Below are positions 15,002 to 24,825 of a stretch of DNA of 64,000 nucleotides, in pieces. The notes under the pieces were generated by a model. It was given only the letters and a program-made list of their open reading frames with translations, searched no databases and was not told where the DNA came from. Position 1 is the stretch's first letter; every line of letters starts with the position of its first letter. Position numbers and translations under genes: made by a program. This stretch comes from Spirochaetaceae bacterium. Lineage in GTDB: Bacteria > Spirochaetota > Spirochaetia > Treponematales > Breznakiellaceae. Location: the NCBI GenBank assembly GCA_031283025.1, contig JAITCP010000157.1, positions 1-64,000 of the forward strand. The letters run 5' to 3'.

Positions 15002-15715
15002 ATGTGTAAATTGTTTTTTTCCGGGAATATGCGAAGAATTTATACGTTGGGAATTTTTTTGATCTGCGGGCTGCTGTTAATCAGCGCGGATGATTGTGAA
15101 AGTATGTATTTGGAAGAATTGCAGATGTCCCAAGCTCAGGCTGGTTATGGGCAAGGTTCCACCGCCCCAACGGTTTCTGCAACACCAGTGGTTGCCGCCG
15201 CACCGGCTGCCATCGAACCAGCCGCCGCCGATACATCGGCGGCTTCCACCGCCCAGCAATCCAATCAAGGCGGGGCCGATTCCGCCACTGTTGCTGCCCC
15301 AGAGGCTCCTTCAGCAAGTACCGGAGCGGATTTTCTTAAAACGATTATTGGCAAAGAATGGAAACTTGTGGAACTACGCCTTTCAGGTAAGAGCCTTTTT
15401 CTTGACAGAAACAAGCTAAACTCCGAAGGGGCAGGTGATTATTTTACCATGACGATAGATAATTCCAGGTTAAGCGGAAGAGCGGCGCCTAACCGGTATA
15501 CCACGGCGTATCAGGCTGGTTCCAATAATTCTTTGACTCTGCTGCCCGTTGTAACAACCTTAATGGCGACAAGTCATGATCCGGAACGTCTTCAGGAGCG
15601 GGAGTATTATCAGTACCTTGCAGGGGTAAATAGCTGGAAATCGAACCAGAAAACACTGGAACTTTATACCACCGATGCCAATAAAAAGGAAGCGGTTCTG
15701 GTTTATAGTAACTGA
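15002..15715 (+). CDS. META-domain (HslJ-like) exported protein
   Basis: 237 aa starting at the ATG at 15002 with GGAGG six bases upstream. A signal-like leader (RRIYTLGIFLICGLLLI) is followed by an Ala/Pro/Ser/Thr-rich low-complexity linker (about residues 45-110) and a C-terminal META domain (GKEWKLVELRLSGK...FTMTIDNSRLSGRAAPN...LELYTTDANKKEAVLVY). META proteins are envelope proteins of unclear role, linked to heat or antibiotic tolerance in E. coli. A DDC after the leader might be a lipid-attachment cysteine but is not a good lipobox. Confidence 0.75.
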   Translation: MCKLFFSGNMRRIYTLGIFLICGLLLISADDCESMYLEELQMSQAQAGYGQGSTAPTVSATPVVAAAPAAIEPAAADTSAASTAQQSNQGGADSATVAAPEAPSASTGADFLKTIIGKEWKLVELRLSGKSLFLDRNKLNSEGAGDYFTMTIDNSRLSGRAAPNRYTTAYQAGSNNSLTLLPVVTTLMATSHDPERLQEREYYQYLAGVNSWKSNQKTLELYTTDANKKEAVLVYSN

Positions 15716-15720
15716 GCCAT

Positions 15721-15745
15721 TTCCAAAACCCGGTTGGTTTTGGAA
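15721..15745. repeat. CGGTT-loop palindrome
   Basis: TTCCAAAACC-CGGTT-GGTTTTGGAA, a perfect 10-bp stem between the convergent META and PD-(D/E)XK genes. Same loop as 130-164 and 50820-50854 with a different stem. Confidence 0.85.
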
Positions 15746-15773
15746 CAGCATCAACTGAGCATACAGAAAGGTT

Positions 15774-16814
15774 TCACGTGAAACATTTATAACTAATAAT
15801 GGTTTGAATATCAAGCCCCGTGATTTTTTGTACGAACTCAGGCGAGGCCCCCTGTACAAGTGCATTACGCGCTACTTTTTCCAAGCCTCTGGCTTCACCT
15901 CTGGCTTCAGCCTTGGCGGCTAATCCGGTCTCTTCCATAAATCTTTCAAACGTATCGTTCATTTTTATAGCCTCCTTTGCAACAGCAAAATTCGCTGTTA
16001 GTATCGTATATAAATACGCCGCTAACCGCGCCGCTTTTCCTTGTTTGTCTATTTCATTGCTTACCCGATCAATCGTAAACCTGTTATGTTCGTTGTTCAG
16101 GTTTTTTAGCCACAGGTTTTCTTCCGCAGGCAATTTACGGCTGTTAATCACCTGTATCGGCAGTATATCCCCGCTTACAGTATATATCCCAGGGCTGGTT
16201 TCCGCAACCTTGTATCTGCGCTCATTCTTCAGATGGCTGAGCAGCTTTTGGGGGTAATGGTTTTCCACAAAAGATACCGTCAAACTGGTAATGGGAATAT
16301 TGTTAAACGAAGCGTACAGGCAGGCATAGGCGTAAACTTTGTAAAAATCGTCTACCGATACATAATCATCAGGGCTTTTATATTCCAGCAAATTCCACTC
16401 CCGGAATATGACGGCGATGTTCTTTTTGATAACGACATTTTTCGCCTTTTTAATTACCACGCAGTCTATCCGTAAAGGTTCGGAAGTAAGCTGGAATTCC
16501 GGATGGAATTCCAGCACATCCTCATAATCCTGGAGTTCCATTTGCAGTGCTTCTACAAAAGCGGGATGCCAGGGTATATGCGGGGGCTCAGTATCAAGCG
16601 GATTCAGTTCCACAATGGGTACTCCTTTAGGGCTGTCAATTTCTATTTTTGGGCCTGCCCTTCCTATAAGGCAAAGCCGCGTATGGCGCTTGTATAATTT
16701 GTAAAAAGATTGAATTTTTTCAGGTAAAAACCGCATTACCTCCGGCTTATAGCCCGCCATGCTTGTTTCTTCTATAATTACCCCCACAAACGCTTTGGTT
16801 CCCTTGCCTGTCAT
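15774..16814 (-). CDS. PD-(D/E)XK nuclease-fold protein
   Basis: 346 aa. A candidate active site is the pair LRIDCVVIKK and REWNLLEYKSPDD, that is D-(X)n-ExK of the PD-(D/E)XK fold. The C-terminus contains a helical region and AAKAEARGEARGLEK, as in Rpn/transposase-associated nuclease families abundant in treponemes. Such genes occur in many copies and are sometimes misannotated as 3-isopropylmalate dehydrogenase. A start at the second in-frame ATG (MAGYKPEV) is possible. Whether it cuts DNA is unknown. Confidence 0.65.
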   Translation of the reverse strand: MTGKGTKAFVGVIIEETSMAGYKPEVMRFLPEKIQSFYKLYKRHTRLCLIGRAGPKIEIDSPKGVPIVELNPLDTEPPHIPWHPAFVEALQMELQDYEDVLEFHPEFQLTSEPLRIDCVVIKKAKNVVIKKNIAVIFREWNLLEYKSPDDYVSVDDFYKVYAYACLYASFNNIPITSLTVSFVENHYPQKLLSHLKNERRYKVAETSPGIYTVSGDILPIQVINSRKLPAEENLWLKNLNNEHNRFTIDRVSNEIDKQGKAARLAAYLYTILTANFAVAKEAIKMNDTFERFMEETGLAAKAEARGEARGLEKVARNALVQGASPEFVQKITGLDIQTIISYKCFT

Positions 16815-17040
16815 TTATCACAGCGGCTGCCGGGTGTTTACGCTGCTTTTTACCTTGTTGGGCTACTTTTACGTCGATTCAATACCTAATTCACTGTTTT
16901 ATGTATTTTTCTAACTCTCCAAGGGGCAAATACTTTCTATAACTTCTAGGCGTTCTTTGCTAGGAGAGCCACGCGTTGCGTGTGAATGAATTTAGGAACT
17001 GCCAGAGACAGTCTTCTTTGAAATTATTGGAGGGATAAAG
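16815..17040. promoter_or_regulatory. Upstream region of the xylan locus
   Basis: 226 bp between the divergent nuclease-fold gene and the first lipoprotein gene. It ends in GGAGGG before the ATG. It probably carries the main promoter of the 17-28 kb genes, but I do not see an unambiguous -35/-10 pair. Confidence 0.4.
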
Positions 17041-19653
17041 ATGAAAAAAGCTATTTATTCGATTTTAGCGCTGCTTACTATAATAGGTATGGTAAGCTGC
17101 GGTGGCGGAAGCACCACTACCGACCCGGGACCTGGGCCAGGACCCGGGGGGGAAAAGGTTACGATCACCTTCGATGCAAACCTTGGCGACCTTGAGCACC
17201 CTGATCTTGAGGTTCCTGCGGCTGTAGAGATCAATAAGAACAGCTCGCTTGGCGCTAATATGCCGGGGGCGCTTGATGATGGTCCTGATGATGCCTTCTA
17301 TTTTGCAGGCTGGTTTGATGCAGCGACCGGCGGTAATGTGGTTACAGCCAGTACCACTTTTAGTACCGATAAGACAGTCTATGCGCAATGGCTTGTGCTT
17401 GGCGAGAATGATGCCCTTATTACCTTCTACCTGAATTATGTAAAAAGTGATGGGGTTATCTATGTCAGGAAAGTTGTTGAAAAGGGCGAGGCGCTTGGTG
17501 AAGATTGGCCGGCTAATCCTCCCGCTCGCACAGGTTATACCTTTGAGAACTGGAATGAAAATGACCTTGGATCGGGCAATATTTATACAAATGCCACTGT
17601 TTTCAACGCAGATGCGTCTGTCTATGCCTACTGGCTTGAAACAAGCGGCGGCGGAGAAGAAGAACTACCCGAAAACTGGGCGCAACTTATTGCCGGTTCG
17701 GAAAAAGTTACCCTGGAAAATGGTAGTTATGTAGTCTACAAGTTCACGCTTCCCGAAGGTAAGGTGTGGAGTGATTATGCCAGTGCAACCGCCGAGTACC
17801 TTGTTACTCAGAAAACATTTGATGAACGAAATGCCCGCGGCGTAAGAATGATGGGAAATTATTTCCCCTTTGACTTTACCCTTGTCGAATATGAACCCTA
17901 TCCCAAGGCGAATGCTCCTGGCACAAATACCAGTCCTGGCGGCCTTTATATGTTTGACAACAATGGCGACTTGGGTGGCGGAGGAGGTTCGTTTGCCGAT
18001 GCTACTAATAGTAAACTGGCCGGATTGGCGCCGTTTGAGTGGTACAAATATACCTATAGGATCGACGGGAATACCTCTCCTCATGCTGGTTATGAAAAAG
18101 ACGGCATTCAAGCCCCGAAAAATAACGAAACCAAACTTTTCATGTTTGGTATTGGTATTTCCGGGCAAAACAATGATCAAAACGGAACCGTTTCTTACAT
18201 TAAGAACGTTACGCTTGTTGGCAACCCCACCGTGGATCCCGTAATTGGAACCCCGGTCTATATTCAGTTCGATGCAGACGGAGATGCGTATCCCGCGTTT
18301 GTCGGTTACACCAGTACCGATGGTCAATATGGTGTTAGAGCAACGAAACGTGAAATGGTTGACAGCGATACCATTGATCCGAGTTGGATAGTCCCTGTTC
18401 CGGATGTAACGGTTACATTTGATCTTAACTACACTGGTGCCGCTACCCCAACCACTAAGTCCTTTAAACAGGGCGGAACCTTGTCCGATGCTGACTTGGC
18501 GGAACCCACAACAAAACCGTCTGGTTTTGTATTTATGGGCTGGTTCGACGAGAAGGAAGAAGACAGCGGAAATCAGATAACGACGAGCACCAAATTCCTT
18601 ACCAGCAAAACTATTTATGCGCAATGGTTAGATCCTGCATCCGTAGCGGAAGTTTCCTATGTCTATAACTATGCGGGCGGACCTGAAACTCTTAAAAATA
18701 ATATCAGGAAAGGCCGTGTAGACGCTAATTTCCCCGATGATCCATCGCGGGCGCCTGATTATTACGACTTTGTTGGCTGGAACACCAGAGCGGACGGCAA
18801 AGGCTTCACTTATACCAGTTCTTCGGTATTCCAAAGGGATACCACCTTGTATACGATCTGGAAAGCTAAAGTATTGGCTCCGGCGAATTATTCAATTGAT
18901 GTCTCAGGCGCCGAATTTACAGTTGACCCCGCTCCAACTACTAACTATGCGCCGATGTTCCGTATTCCGATCACGTTCCCTGGCGGATACAGCATTTCTG
19001 CGTATGAAAAGCTTACCGTTAAGGTCAAATTCTTCAAAATAGTGGATTCTGAAGAAGTGGAAGTACCTGCTGCTTATGGTTTTGGTACGGTTGTTTTCTG
19101 CGTTGATCCTATGCTTACAACGGGCGCTGTGTATAACGGCGCGGGCAAAATCGGGGATCAGTTTAACAACCTGGGCGTTGACGGCCCTGCCGTGGACAAC
19201 CCGAATGAAGGAACCGTAAACAGGCCGTTAGGAGCCGCTGTACTGGCATCCACCAATTTTGGCGGCATTGTAATTGAACGCGGAGGCGGCGATTTTGCTA
19301 CTGCCGCGATTACAAAGGTTACAATAACGGAAATTACCTTCCACACCGGGCTTGCCGGAGAAGTTGCGGCAATCAATGTTGATGAAGCCACATTCACCGA
19401 CCCGCTGTTCAGCACGATCAACAACCAGACCTGGAACCTGTCCGCTGGCGATCTTAAGATCACGGTACCGACAGGGTACGATACGTATAAATGGATAGTA
19501 AATGGCTCCGTTGAGGGCAGCGGTACAAACGAACTTACCATTGGGGTAGCGTCGTATGTAGACAAAATCAATACCAGTTTCACGGTAACGGCGATTGCCG
19601 GTAAAGGCGCAAACTCGTACAGCAAGACCATCGTTATTACGGTGAAAAGGTAG
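17041..19653 (+). CDS. Surface lipoprotein with four InlB-type repeats and a putative glycan-binding domain
   Basis: 870 aa. Leader MKKAIYSILALLTIIG... ends in a lipobox (MVSC), followed by a G/P linker. Four InlB/Listeria-Bacteroides repeats occur at about residues 38-120, 120-200, 455-530 and 535-610, each ending YAQW, YAYW or YTIW. Between repeats 2 and 3 lies a domain of about 190 aa (YVVYKFTLPEGK...RMMGNYFPFDF) that is shared with the next gene (RLMGNYSASDF there). The C-terminal ~250 residues are beta-rich. It opens the locus containing GH30 and CE15 enzymes, so binding of hemicellulose at the surface is inferred. No catalytic motif. Confidence 0.8.
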   Translation: MKKAIYSILALLTIIGMVSCGGGSTTTDPGPGPGPGGEKVTITFDANLGDLEHPDLEVPAAVEINKNSSLGANMPGALDDGPDDAFYFAGWFDAATGGNVVTASTTFSTDKTVYAQWLVLGENDALITFYLNYVKSDGVIYVRKVVEKGEALGEDWPANPPARTGYTFENWNENDLGSGNIYTNATVFNADASVYAYWLETSGGGEEELPENWAQLIAGSEKVTLENGSYVVYKFTLPEGKVWSDYASATAEYLVTQKTFDERNARGVRMMGNYFPFDFTLVEYEPYPKANAPGTNTSPGGLYMFDNNGDLGGGGGSFADATNSKLAGLAPFEWYKYTYRIDGNTSPHAGYEKDGIQAPKNNETKLFMFGIGISGQNNDQNGTVSYIKNVTLVGNPTVDPVIGTPVYIQFDADGDAYPAFVGYTSTDGQYGVRATKREMVDSDTIDPSWIVPVPDVTVTFDLNYTGAATPTTKSFKQGGTLSDADLAEPTTKPSGFVFMGWFDEKEEDSGNQITTSTKFLTSKTIYAQWLDPASVAEVSYVYNYAGGPETLKNNIRKGRVDANFPDDPSRAPDYYDFVGWNTRADGKGFTYTSSSVFQRDTTLYTIWKAKVLAPANYSIDVSGAEFTVDPAPTTNYAPMFRIPITFPGGYSISAYEKLTVKVKFFKIVDSEEVEVPAAYGFGTVVFCVDPMLTTGAVYNGAGKIGDQFNNLGVDGPAVDNPNEGTVNRPLGAAVLASTNFGGIVIERGGGDFATAAITKVTITEITFHTGLAGEVAAINVDEATFTDPLFSTINNQTWNLSAGDLKITVPTGYDTYKWIVNGSVEGSGTNELTIGVASYVDKINTSFTVTAIAGKGANSYSKTIVITVKR

Positions 19654-19665
19654 AGGAGGAACTAG

Positions 19666-21885
19666 ATGAAGAATAAGACTTTTATTGCGCTGTTTACAGC
19701 GCTCTTGGCAGTCGTACTGGTACTGTCCGGCTGTAGTGCTTTTTCCGGTCCTGCAGCCCCTGCGGGCGACGGTGGTACGCTTGCTCTGACGGTAAAGGGT
19801 GTCGGCGCAGGCGGACGCACCATTATGCCGGAGTTAACCTACAAGGCGACGATAACCCCAGCGGGAGATGACGCGGTGGCTATTGACAAAACTCTGGTTG
19901 CGGGCGTGAACATCATTAAATTGGAACCGGGAACTTACGGAATCGTTGTAAAAGCTTACAACGGCGAAGTACTGGTCGCTCAGGGTTCCAAAACCGGTGT
20001 AGTAGTAACCGCAGAAGCGGCAGCCTCGGCAGAGATAACGCTTACGGCAGAAACGCTTACCGGCAAAGGAACCTTTGCGTGGGACCTTTCCCTATTCTCC
20101 GACGCTGAAGTAGCGGCCATTGCGATCTTTAAGCTTACAGACGTTGATCTTGATACCTTCGAATTCTTTGATGAGTTTGAAGATGCGGATGAACTAATTG
20201 CAATAGCGGGAAAAGATGAAATTCCCGTTACTGATCCCACAACCCTTGTAGAGAAAGGCTTTGTAGATTCAATCGAGCTTGATGCGGAAGAATATCTGGT
20301 TTATTTCTTTGTTCAGAATGACGCAGAAGAGGACGACCCCACTGTATGGTCAGAAGTCCTGCGTATCTATGCGGGTCTTAAAAGCTCCTACCAGCCTTCC
20401 TTTGAGAACATCTTTGGCGGCGAAGGTAAAGAGCTTGAGGACCTTATCATCGCCGCAATCGCCGAAGGCGATTACGACATTACCGCGCCTGAATTAACCG
20501 CTATTGGCGTAGCAGGCGTTAGCGCGGGCAACATCAACGACATAAAGACTAACATTGGCTTAATTCTTGCGGCAGCCGGTAACGAAGCCCCGGAAGACCT
20601 TGACGGCCTGAAAGAGCTTGTTGACGCTGCGCTGGTTATGGCCGGAGCCGTCGGCGTTGATCCTGCCAGTCCTATCAAGGATACAGAAATTGCAGACCTT
20701 GCCGCAAACGATTCGGATGTAGATGTTGATTGGGATGATTGGGATGAACCTGACTATGAGGTAACCATAACCGTTGGCGCGTATGAGTTCACCGTATCAA
20801 TCCTTCCGATTGCGGAACCTGAATTCCTTGAAAGCTTGGAAATTGCTCAGGTTGTTCCGGTCTACAGGTTTGCCCTGCCCTCAGGCGAAACGTACGGGAA
20901 TTATAAGGCCATTAAAATAACCGTCAAGGATGCCGACCCCACTGCCAATATCCGTTTTGTCAGGCTTATGGGTAATTACAGCGCGTCGGATTTTGCTTGG
21001 AATGCAGGATCTGGTGTTTTGGTGGCTGACTTTAACAGCGGCAAAAATGCTGAATTCATCTATGATGATATTGGCGCAGGCGCCATTACCGCCGCAGGCG
21101 GAGCAGCGGACACCTGGTATACCCTGACCTTCCGGCTGGTAGGCAATAGCCCGAACGGAAGCTTTGTCGCTGCCAATAAGCCGGCGGATAGCGCTACCGG
21201 GCCCTTCTACTTCGGTGTCGGCGTGCCTGGCAATGACAATTCTATCAAAACCGAACTGATCAAAAACATCACCATGGTGCACAAAGCTGATCCGAAGAAG
21301 AATGTGGTGCTTGATGAATTGGATTTCTTTGGGTTTGCCGGGTATCCAATCGCAACCAGTTTAGGCCTGTCCAGCCGCAGTGTCGTAGCAAATGATGATT
21401 ATGACGACCCTGCCAGTGTTACACTCCAGTTGGATTTAACTAAATTTTTGGATGATGGTACGGTGCTCAATGGAAGCGCGCATCTGGATGCCACTACTGA
21501 GGTTGGGAAGCTTATTGCGGAATTCACCAAGGGTAATTCAAGGGCATGTGTAGAGATTGGTGAAACCCAAGTTACCCAAATAATGGCCGCAAAGTCTCTG
21601 AAGATATACGTTGATGCATCAAGCACCGATACTACTTCTAACTTTAGGTATCATTTAGGCAATCCGGTTCCTTCCGGTGGCTGGAATGGTTCCGCTTCGT
21701 TTGGTGGTGCCCCGTTCTATTCGGTGATTTATGGAGGAAAGGCAGTAGGATTCCAGGGCGACCCGAATCATATAGCTGCAAATTTCGGGTACTTCATACT
21801 GCAATACCAGGGTGGTGATGTGGCTGACGGCGAAGATCCTGTTACTGTTACCATTAAGTCCATCAAGATTAAGCTTATTAACTAA
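19666..21885 (+). CDS. Surface lipoprotein sharing a domain with its upstream neighbour
   Basis: 739 aa, GAGGAGG before the ATG, 12 bases after the previous stop. Lipobox LSGC. Residues ~30-130 form a beta domain, 130-380 a long acidic region (many D and E), and 390-560 the domain shared with the upstream protein (VYRFALPSGETYGNYKAIKI, RLMGNY). A C-terminal beta domain ends near IKSIKIKLIN. No enzyme motif seen. Co-transcription and shared modules suggest the two proteins act together on the cell surface, possibly as glycan-binding proteins in place of SusD. Confidence 0.78.
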   Translation: MKNKTFIALFTALLAVVLVLSGCSAFSGPAAPAGDGGTLALTVKGVGAGGRTIMPELTYKATITPAGDDAVAIDKTLVAGVNIIKLEPGTYGIVVKAYNGEVLVAQGSKTGVVVTAEAAASAEITLTAETLTGKGTFAWDLSLFSDAEVAAIAIFKLTDVDLDTFEFFDEFEDADELIAIAGKDEIPVTDPTTLVEKGFVDSIELDAEEYLVYFFVQNDAEEDDPTVWSEVLRIYAGLKSSYQPSFENIFGGEGKELEDLIIAAIAEGDYDITAPELTAIGVAGVSAGNINDIKTNIGLILAAAGNEAPEDLDGLKELVDAALVMAGAVGVDPASPIKDTEIADLAANDSDVDVDWDDWDEPDYEVTITVGAYEFTVSILPIAEPEFLESLEIAQVVPVYRFALPSGETYGNYKAIKITVKDADPTANIRFVRLMGNYSASDFAWNAGSGVLVADFNSGKNAEFIYDDIGAGAITAAGGAADTWYTLTFRLVGNSPNGSFVAANKPADSATGPFYFGVGVPGNDNSIKTELIKNITMVHKADPKKNVVLDELDFFGFAGYPIATSLGLSSRSVVANDDYDDPASVTLQLDLTKFLDDGTVLNGSAHLDATTEVGKLIAEFTKGNSRACVEIGETQVTQIMAAKSLKIYVDASSTDTTSNFRYHLGNPVPSGGWNGSASFGGAPFYSVIYGGKAVGFQGDPNHIAANFGYFILQYQGGDVADGEDPVTVTIKSIKIKLIN

Positions 21886-21942
21886 CCCGTGTTTGACTGA
21901 TGATTTTAATCCGGCGCTTCAGCAATGAGGCGCCGGGCTTGA

Positions 21943-21968
21943 CCAGCACCTAAGCAATTAGGTGCTGG
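21943..21968 (+). terminator. Hairpin terminator
   Basis: CCAGCACCTAA-GCAA-TTAGGTGCTGG, a perfect 11-bp stem followed by TTTATT, about 60 bases after the stop of the second lipoprotein gene. Confidence 0.75.
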
Positions 21969-22035
21969 TTTATTCTTGAAAGAAGGATCAACGAATAATA
22001 TGAGTTTTCCGGTTGTTTTTCACGCAGAGACGCTA

Positions 22036-22118
22036 GAGTCTGTAGGAAAAGTATTTTTTTTGAAGACTTCACACAGCCTGCCGTGTGAACCTCTTCTCCG
22101 AGGTTTTCCTACAGACTC
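22036..22118. repeat. Nested inverted-repeat element
   Basis: A perfect 15-bp outer stem (GAGTCTGTAGGAAAA at 22036-22050 with its inverse at 22104-22118) encloses two small hairpins, TTCACAC...GTGTGAA and ACCTC-TTCTCC-GAGGT, giving a branched fold. Outside it, TCACGCA (22019) and TGCGTGA (22128) pair again. Confidence 0.7.
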
Positions 22119-22224
22119 CTGTGCCGTTGCGTGATCTTCTTTGCCGGTAATTCGTGTCATTCGTTGACTTTTCTTTGAGTAACGCCCGTTGGGCAGTTTA
22201 ATTTTCTATTTTAAGGAGACCTAT

Positions 22225-24816
22225 ATGTCAAGCAAGAAATGTTTATTGGCAATGTTCTGTGCGGTACTGGCGTTGGCGCTTGCCGCGTGTGAACTTGGCG
22301 GTTCGGAAGAAGCCATAAAACCGCTCACCCTGCCGTATATAAGCATACACCCCCAAAGTCATTCGTATTATAACGCGGCCTATGCAAATAACTCCGCTTA
22401 TGTGTACCCCGGTACGCCGCCAACCCTGGGAGTGGAAATTTGGGACTGGCAGGGAAATGACGGCTCGCTCAGCTATCAATGGTATACCTTTACCGACATC
22501 GAAGATTACTGCGAAAACGGCGGCAGGGCAATACCGGGCGCGACAAGCGGCACCTACACCCCTCCAATTTCTTCAACTGCAAACGGCACAAAATACTACT
22601 ATTATGTTACTGTTACCAATTCAAAGTCGGATGTTCTGGGTGATCAAAAAGAAGCTTCGTTAACAAGCGAAGTAGCGGTTATCTCCTTTAGCAATCCCGG
22701 CCAGCCCCTTGCGCCTATACTTTCCAGAAGCCCGTCCGATGCCCGTTATGCCTGGGGCGCGGCGTTTAACCCCATGCAGTTGAAAGCCGCAATACAGGAT
22801 TCCGGTACCATTAGCTATCAATGGTACAGCAACAAGGCCTATAAGGTGGATTTTGACAGCGATACCACTACGGCGGCAGCTGTGAACATGGGCACTCAGG
22901 CATCCCTTATGCCGGATGTTGACGACCTTGATATGGGCGATAATTTCTATTTTGCCGTTGTTACCAATACCATTGGCAGCAACCGGTCTCAGACCATTAC
23001 CATCCCGGCAAAGATAGAAATAGTACCGGGTAAAAGGGCGGCAGCTCCCCGTATTACCACACAGCCAACGGACAAACTGTACTTTACCGGAGATGTGATT
23101 GAGGCATTAACGGCGGAAGCGGAATCCCTTGATCGCGGCGCCATTACGTATCAATGGTATTCAAATGACGTGGCCGCCGTTAATTCCGGCACACGCCAGC
23201 CAATTGCAGGCGCAACTAACAAGAATTATACGCCGGATATAAACACAGGTTCGGCGGCGGGGCCGTTCTATTACTATGTCGTTGCTACCAATACCAACGA
23301 AAATGTAATCGAAGAAACAACCGCCACAACGGCCAGCAAGCCGGTAAAGGTACGTGTAGCCGCTCCCGGAACAGAAGACTACAATATATCTTTTACCATT
23401 CCCGATCCTTCCCTTCCGGCAAACAGGTTCCAGTACGTCCGGGGTTACGGCGGCATGGACGTTGCCTGGGGCAACTTCCCCCTGACAGATACGGATGATA
23501 CCGAGTTGATGTATGACCCGGAACGCCTGGGCTACAATATGCTGCGGATTATGATAAAGGCGGATTATTTAGACCCTGAAGAAACGATAAATATGCTCCT
23601 GGGTAGTGATCGCCCCTATTATTACGAAAATGTAAGAATTGTCAATAAATACGGCGGCTATGTGGCGGCAAGCCCTTGGACTCCCCCCAAAAACTGGAAG
23701 AGCAATAACTCGATAAACGGCGGCGGCATTTTAATACCCGCATACTACAAACTCTTTGCTACCTATCTGCGTAACTTTGCCCAGATTATGTACGATAACG
23801 GAGCGCCGATTTATTGTATTTCCATTTCCAACGAACCAAACTATGTCGCCGGTTACGACGGCTGTGAATGGACTCCTAACGAAATGAGGGACTTCTACCT
23901 TGAATGTGGCCACTTTACAGACGGCGTGCGCGGCTGGGGCGGCGGCAAAGAAACCCCCTACGTCCTTACGATGAACGGCGAATCGGCCAATACGCCCAAT
24001 ATCAACCTTGCCGCTCTTCAAAATCCAAAGTCCAAAGCGGCAATAGACGTTCTTGCCCGTCATATTTACGGTTCCCGTAAAGTAAGCCTCTGGAATGAAA
24101 ACAAACAGCATATTACCAAAAAAGACGCAGAGGGCAACGACGTAATGATGGAAGTCTGGATGACGGAACATAACATCAACAGCTCCAACGCCACCGGTTA
24201 CTACAACGATTCAAAGTGGCCCTATGTATGGCGCTACCTGAACGACGTAGACCTGGTAATGCGCATAAACAACGAAAACGCCTTTGTCTGGTGGGCTTCC
24301 AAGCGCTTCTATTCCATGGTAGGAGACGGCCAGTTTGGCGCTCCGAACCACACGCCGCTTCCCCGCGGCTGGGCGCTTACCCATTATTCGCGTTATACCA
24401 TCGACCATACCCGTGTTGCGGTTAATTTGAACGGTACTGGTAATACAACAGGTAATGGAACTCCCGTACCCAATATTGATTGGACTACATCTGTTGTTAA
24501 TAACAGTGAAGACAACATGGACAATCCTTCCCCCAGAATCACGGCCTTTGCCGCCCCGGACGGAAATTCAATCAGCGTGGTTCTGTTTACCCCCACTTCG
24601 GTTGAAGGTGCAGGCGGTTATGGCGGCTTTGGAACCATGGAGATTAACCTTCCGTTCGCGGTAAGCGGCGTAGTGGCGCACAAATCGTATGCGATTAATG
24701 CCACTACCAATTCTCTTTTCCAGCCGTTTGAGGAAATTACCCTCAGTGCAGATAGAAGAAAGGCGTATATTACTATGCCGCAAAGCCAGATTATATCGGT
24801 AAGGTTTACCAAATAG
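22225..24816 (+). CDS. GH30-family glucuronoxylanase lipoprotein with Ig-like domains (copy 1)
   Basis: 863 aa starting at 22225 (AAGGAG upstream; an earlier ATG lacks one). Lipobox LAAC. Three Ig-like domains (SYQWY motifs near residues 90, 195 and 310) precede a GH30 catalytic domain from about residue 400 (RYVRGYGGMDVAWGNF-like entry). The acid/base Glu is residue 537 in SISNEPNY and the nucleophile Glu is residue 648 in WMTEHNI. The pattern fits subfamily 8-like endo-xylanases, which cut xylan next to a 4-O-methylglucuronate branch; the exact subfamily needs an alignment. The C-terminal beta domain is normal for GH30. Paralogue: 36540-38687. Confidence 0.87.
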   Translation: MSSKKCLLAMFCAVLALALAACELGGSEEAIKPLTLPYISIHPQSHSYYNAAYANNSAYVYPGTPPTLGVEIWDWQGNDGSLSYQWYTFTDIEDYCENGGRAIPGATSGTYTPPISSTANGTKYYYYVTVTNSKSDVLGDQKEASLTSEVAVISFSNPGQPLAPILSRSPSDARYAWGAAFNPMQLKAAIQDSGTISYQWYSNKAYKVDFDSDTTTAAAVNMGTQASLMPDVDDLDMGDNFYFAVVTNTIGSNRSQTITIPAKIEIVPGKRAAAPRITTQPTDKLYFTGDVIEALTAEAESLDRGAITYQWYSNDVAAVNSGTRQPIAGATNKNYTPDINTGSAAGPFYYYVVATNTNENVIEETTATTASKPVKVRVAAPGTEDYNISFTIPDPSLPANRFQYVRGYGGMDVAWGNFPLTDTDDTELMYDPERLGYNMLRIMIKADYLDPEETINMLLGSDRPYYYENVRIVNKYGGYVAASPWTPPKNWKSNNSINGGGILIPAYYKLFATYLRNFAQIMYDNGAPIYCISISNEPNYVAGYDGCEWTPNEMRDFYLECGHFTDGVRGWGGGKETPYVLTMNGESANTPNINLAALQNPKSKAAIDVLARHIYGSRKVSLWNENKQHITKKDAEGNDVMMEVWMTEHNINSSNATGYYNDSKWPYVWRYLNDVDLVMRINNENAFVWWASKRFYSMVGDGQFGAPNHTPLPRGWALTHYSRYTIDHTRVAVNLNGTGNTTGNGTPVPNIDWTTSVVNNSEDNMDNPSPRITAFAAPDGNSISVVLFTPTSVEGAGGYGGFGTMEINLPFAVSGVVAHKSYAINATTNSLFQPFEEITLSADRRKAYITMPQSQIISVRFTK

Positions 24817-24825
24817 GAGCGCCGG

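Larger units (their letters stand above)
21886..22224. other. Structured spacer before first GH30 gene
   Basis: 339 bp with no gene. It holds an imperfect hairpin (21911-21936), a terminator hairpin (21943-21968), a nested inverted-repeat element (22019-22134) and the AAGGAG ribosome site at the 3' end. Transcription probably either stops or is attenuated here before the GH30 gene. Confidence 0.7.

Noticed and set aside
17665..18624. 319-codon ORF on the minus strand
   Set aside because: Shadow of the InlB-repeat lipoprotein, no RBS, odd composition.
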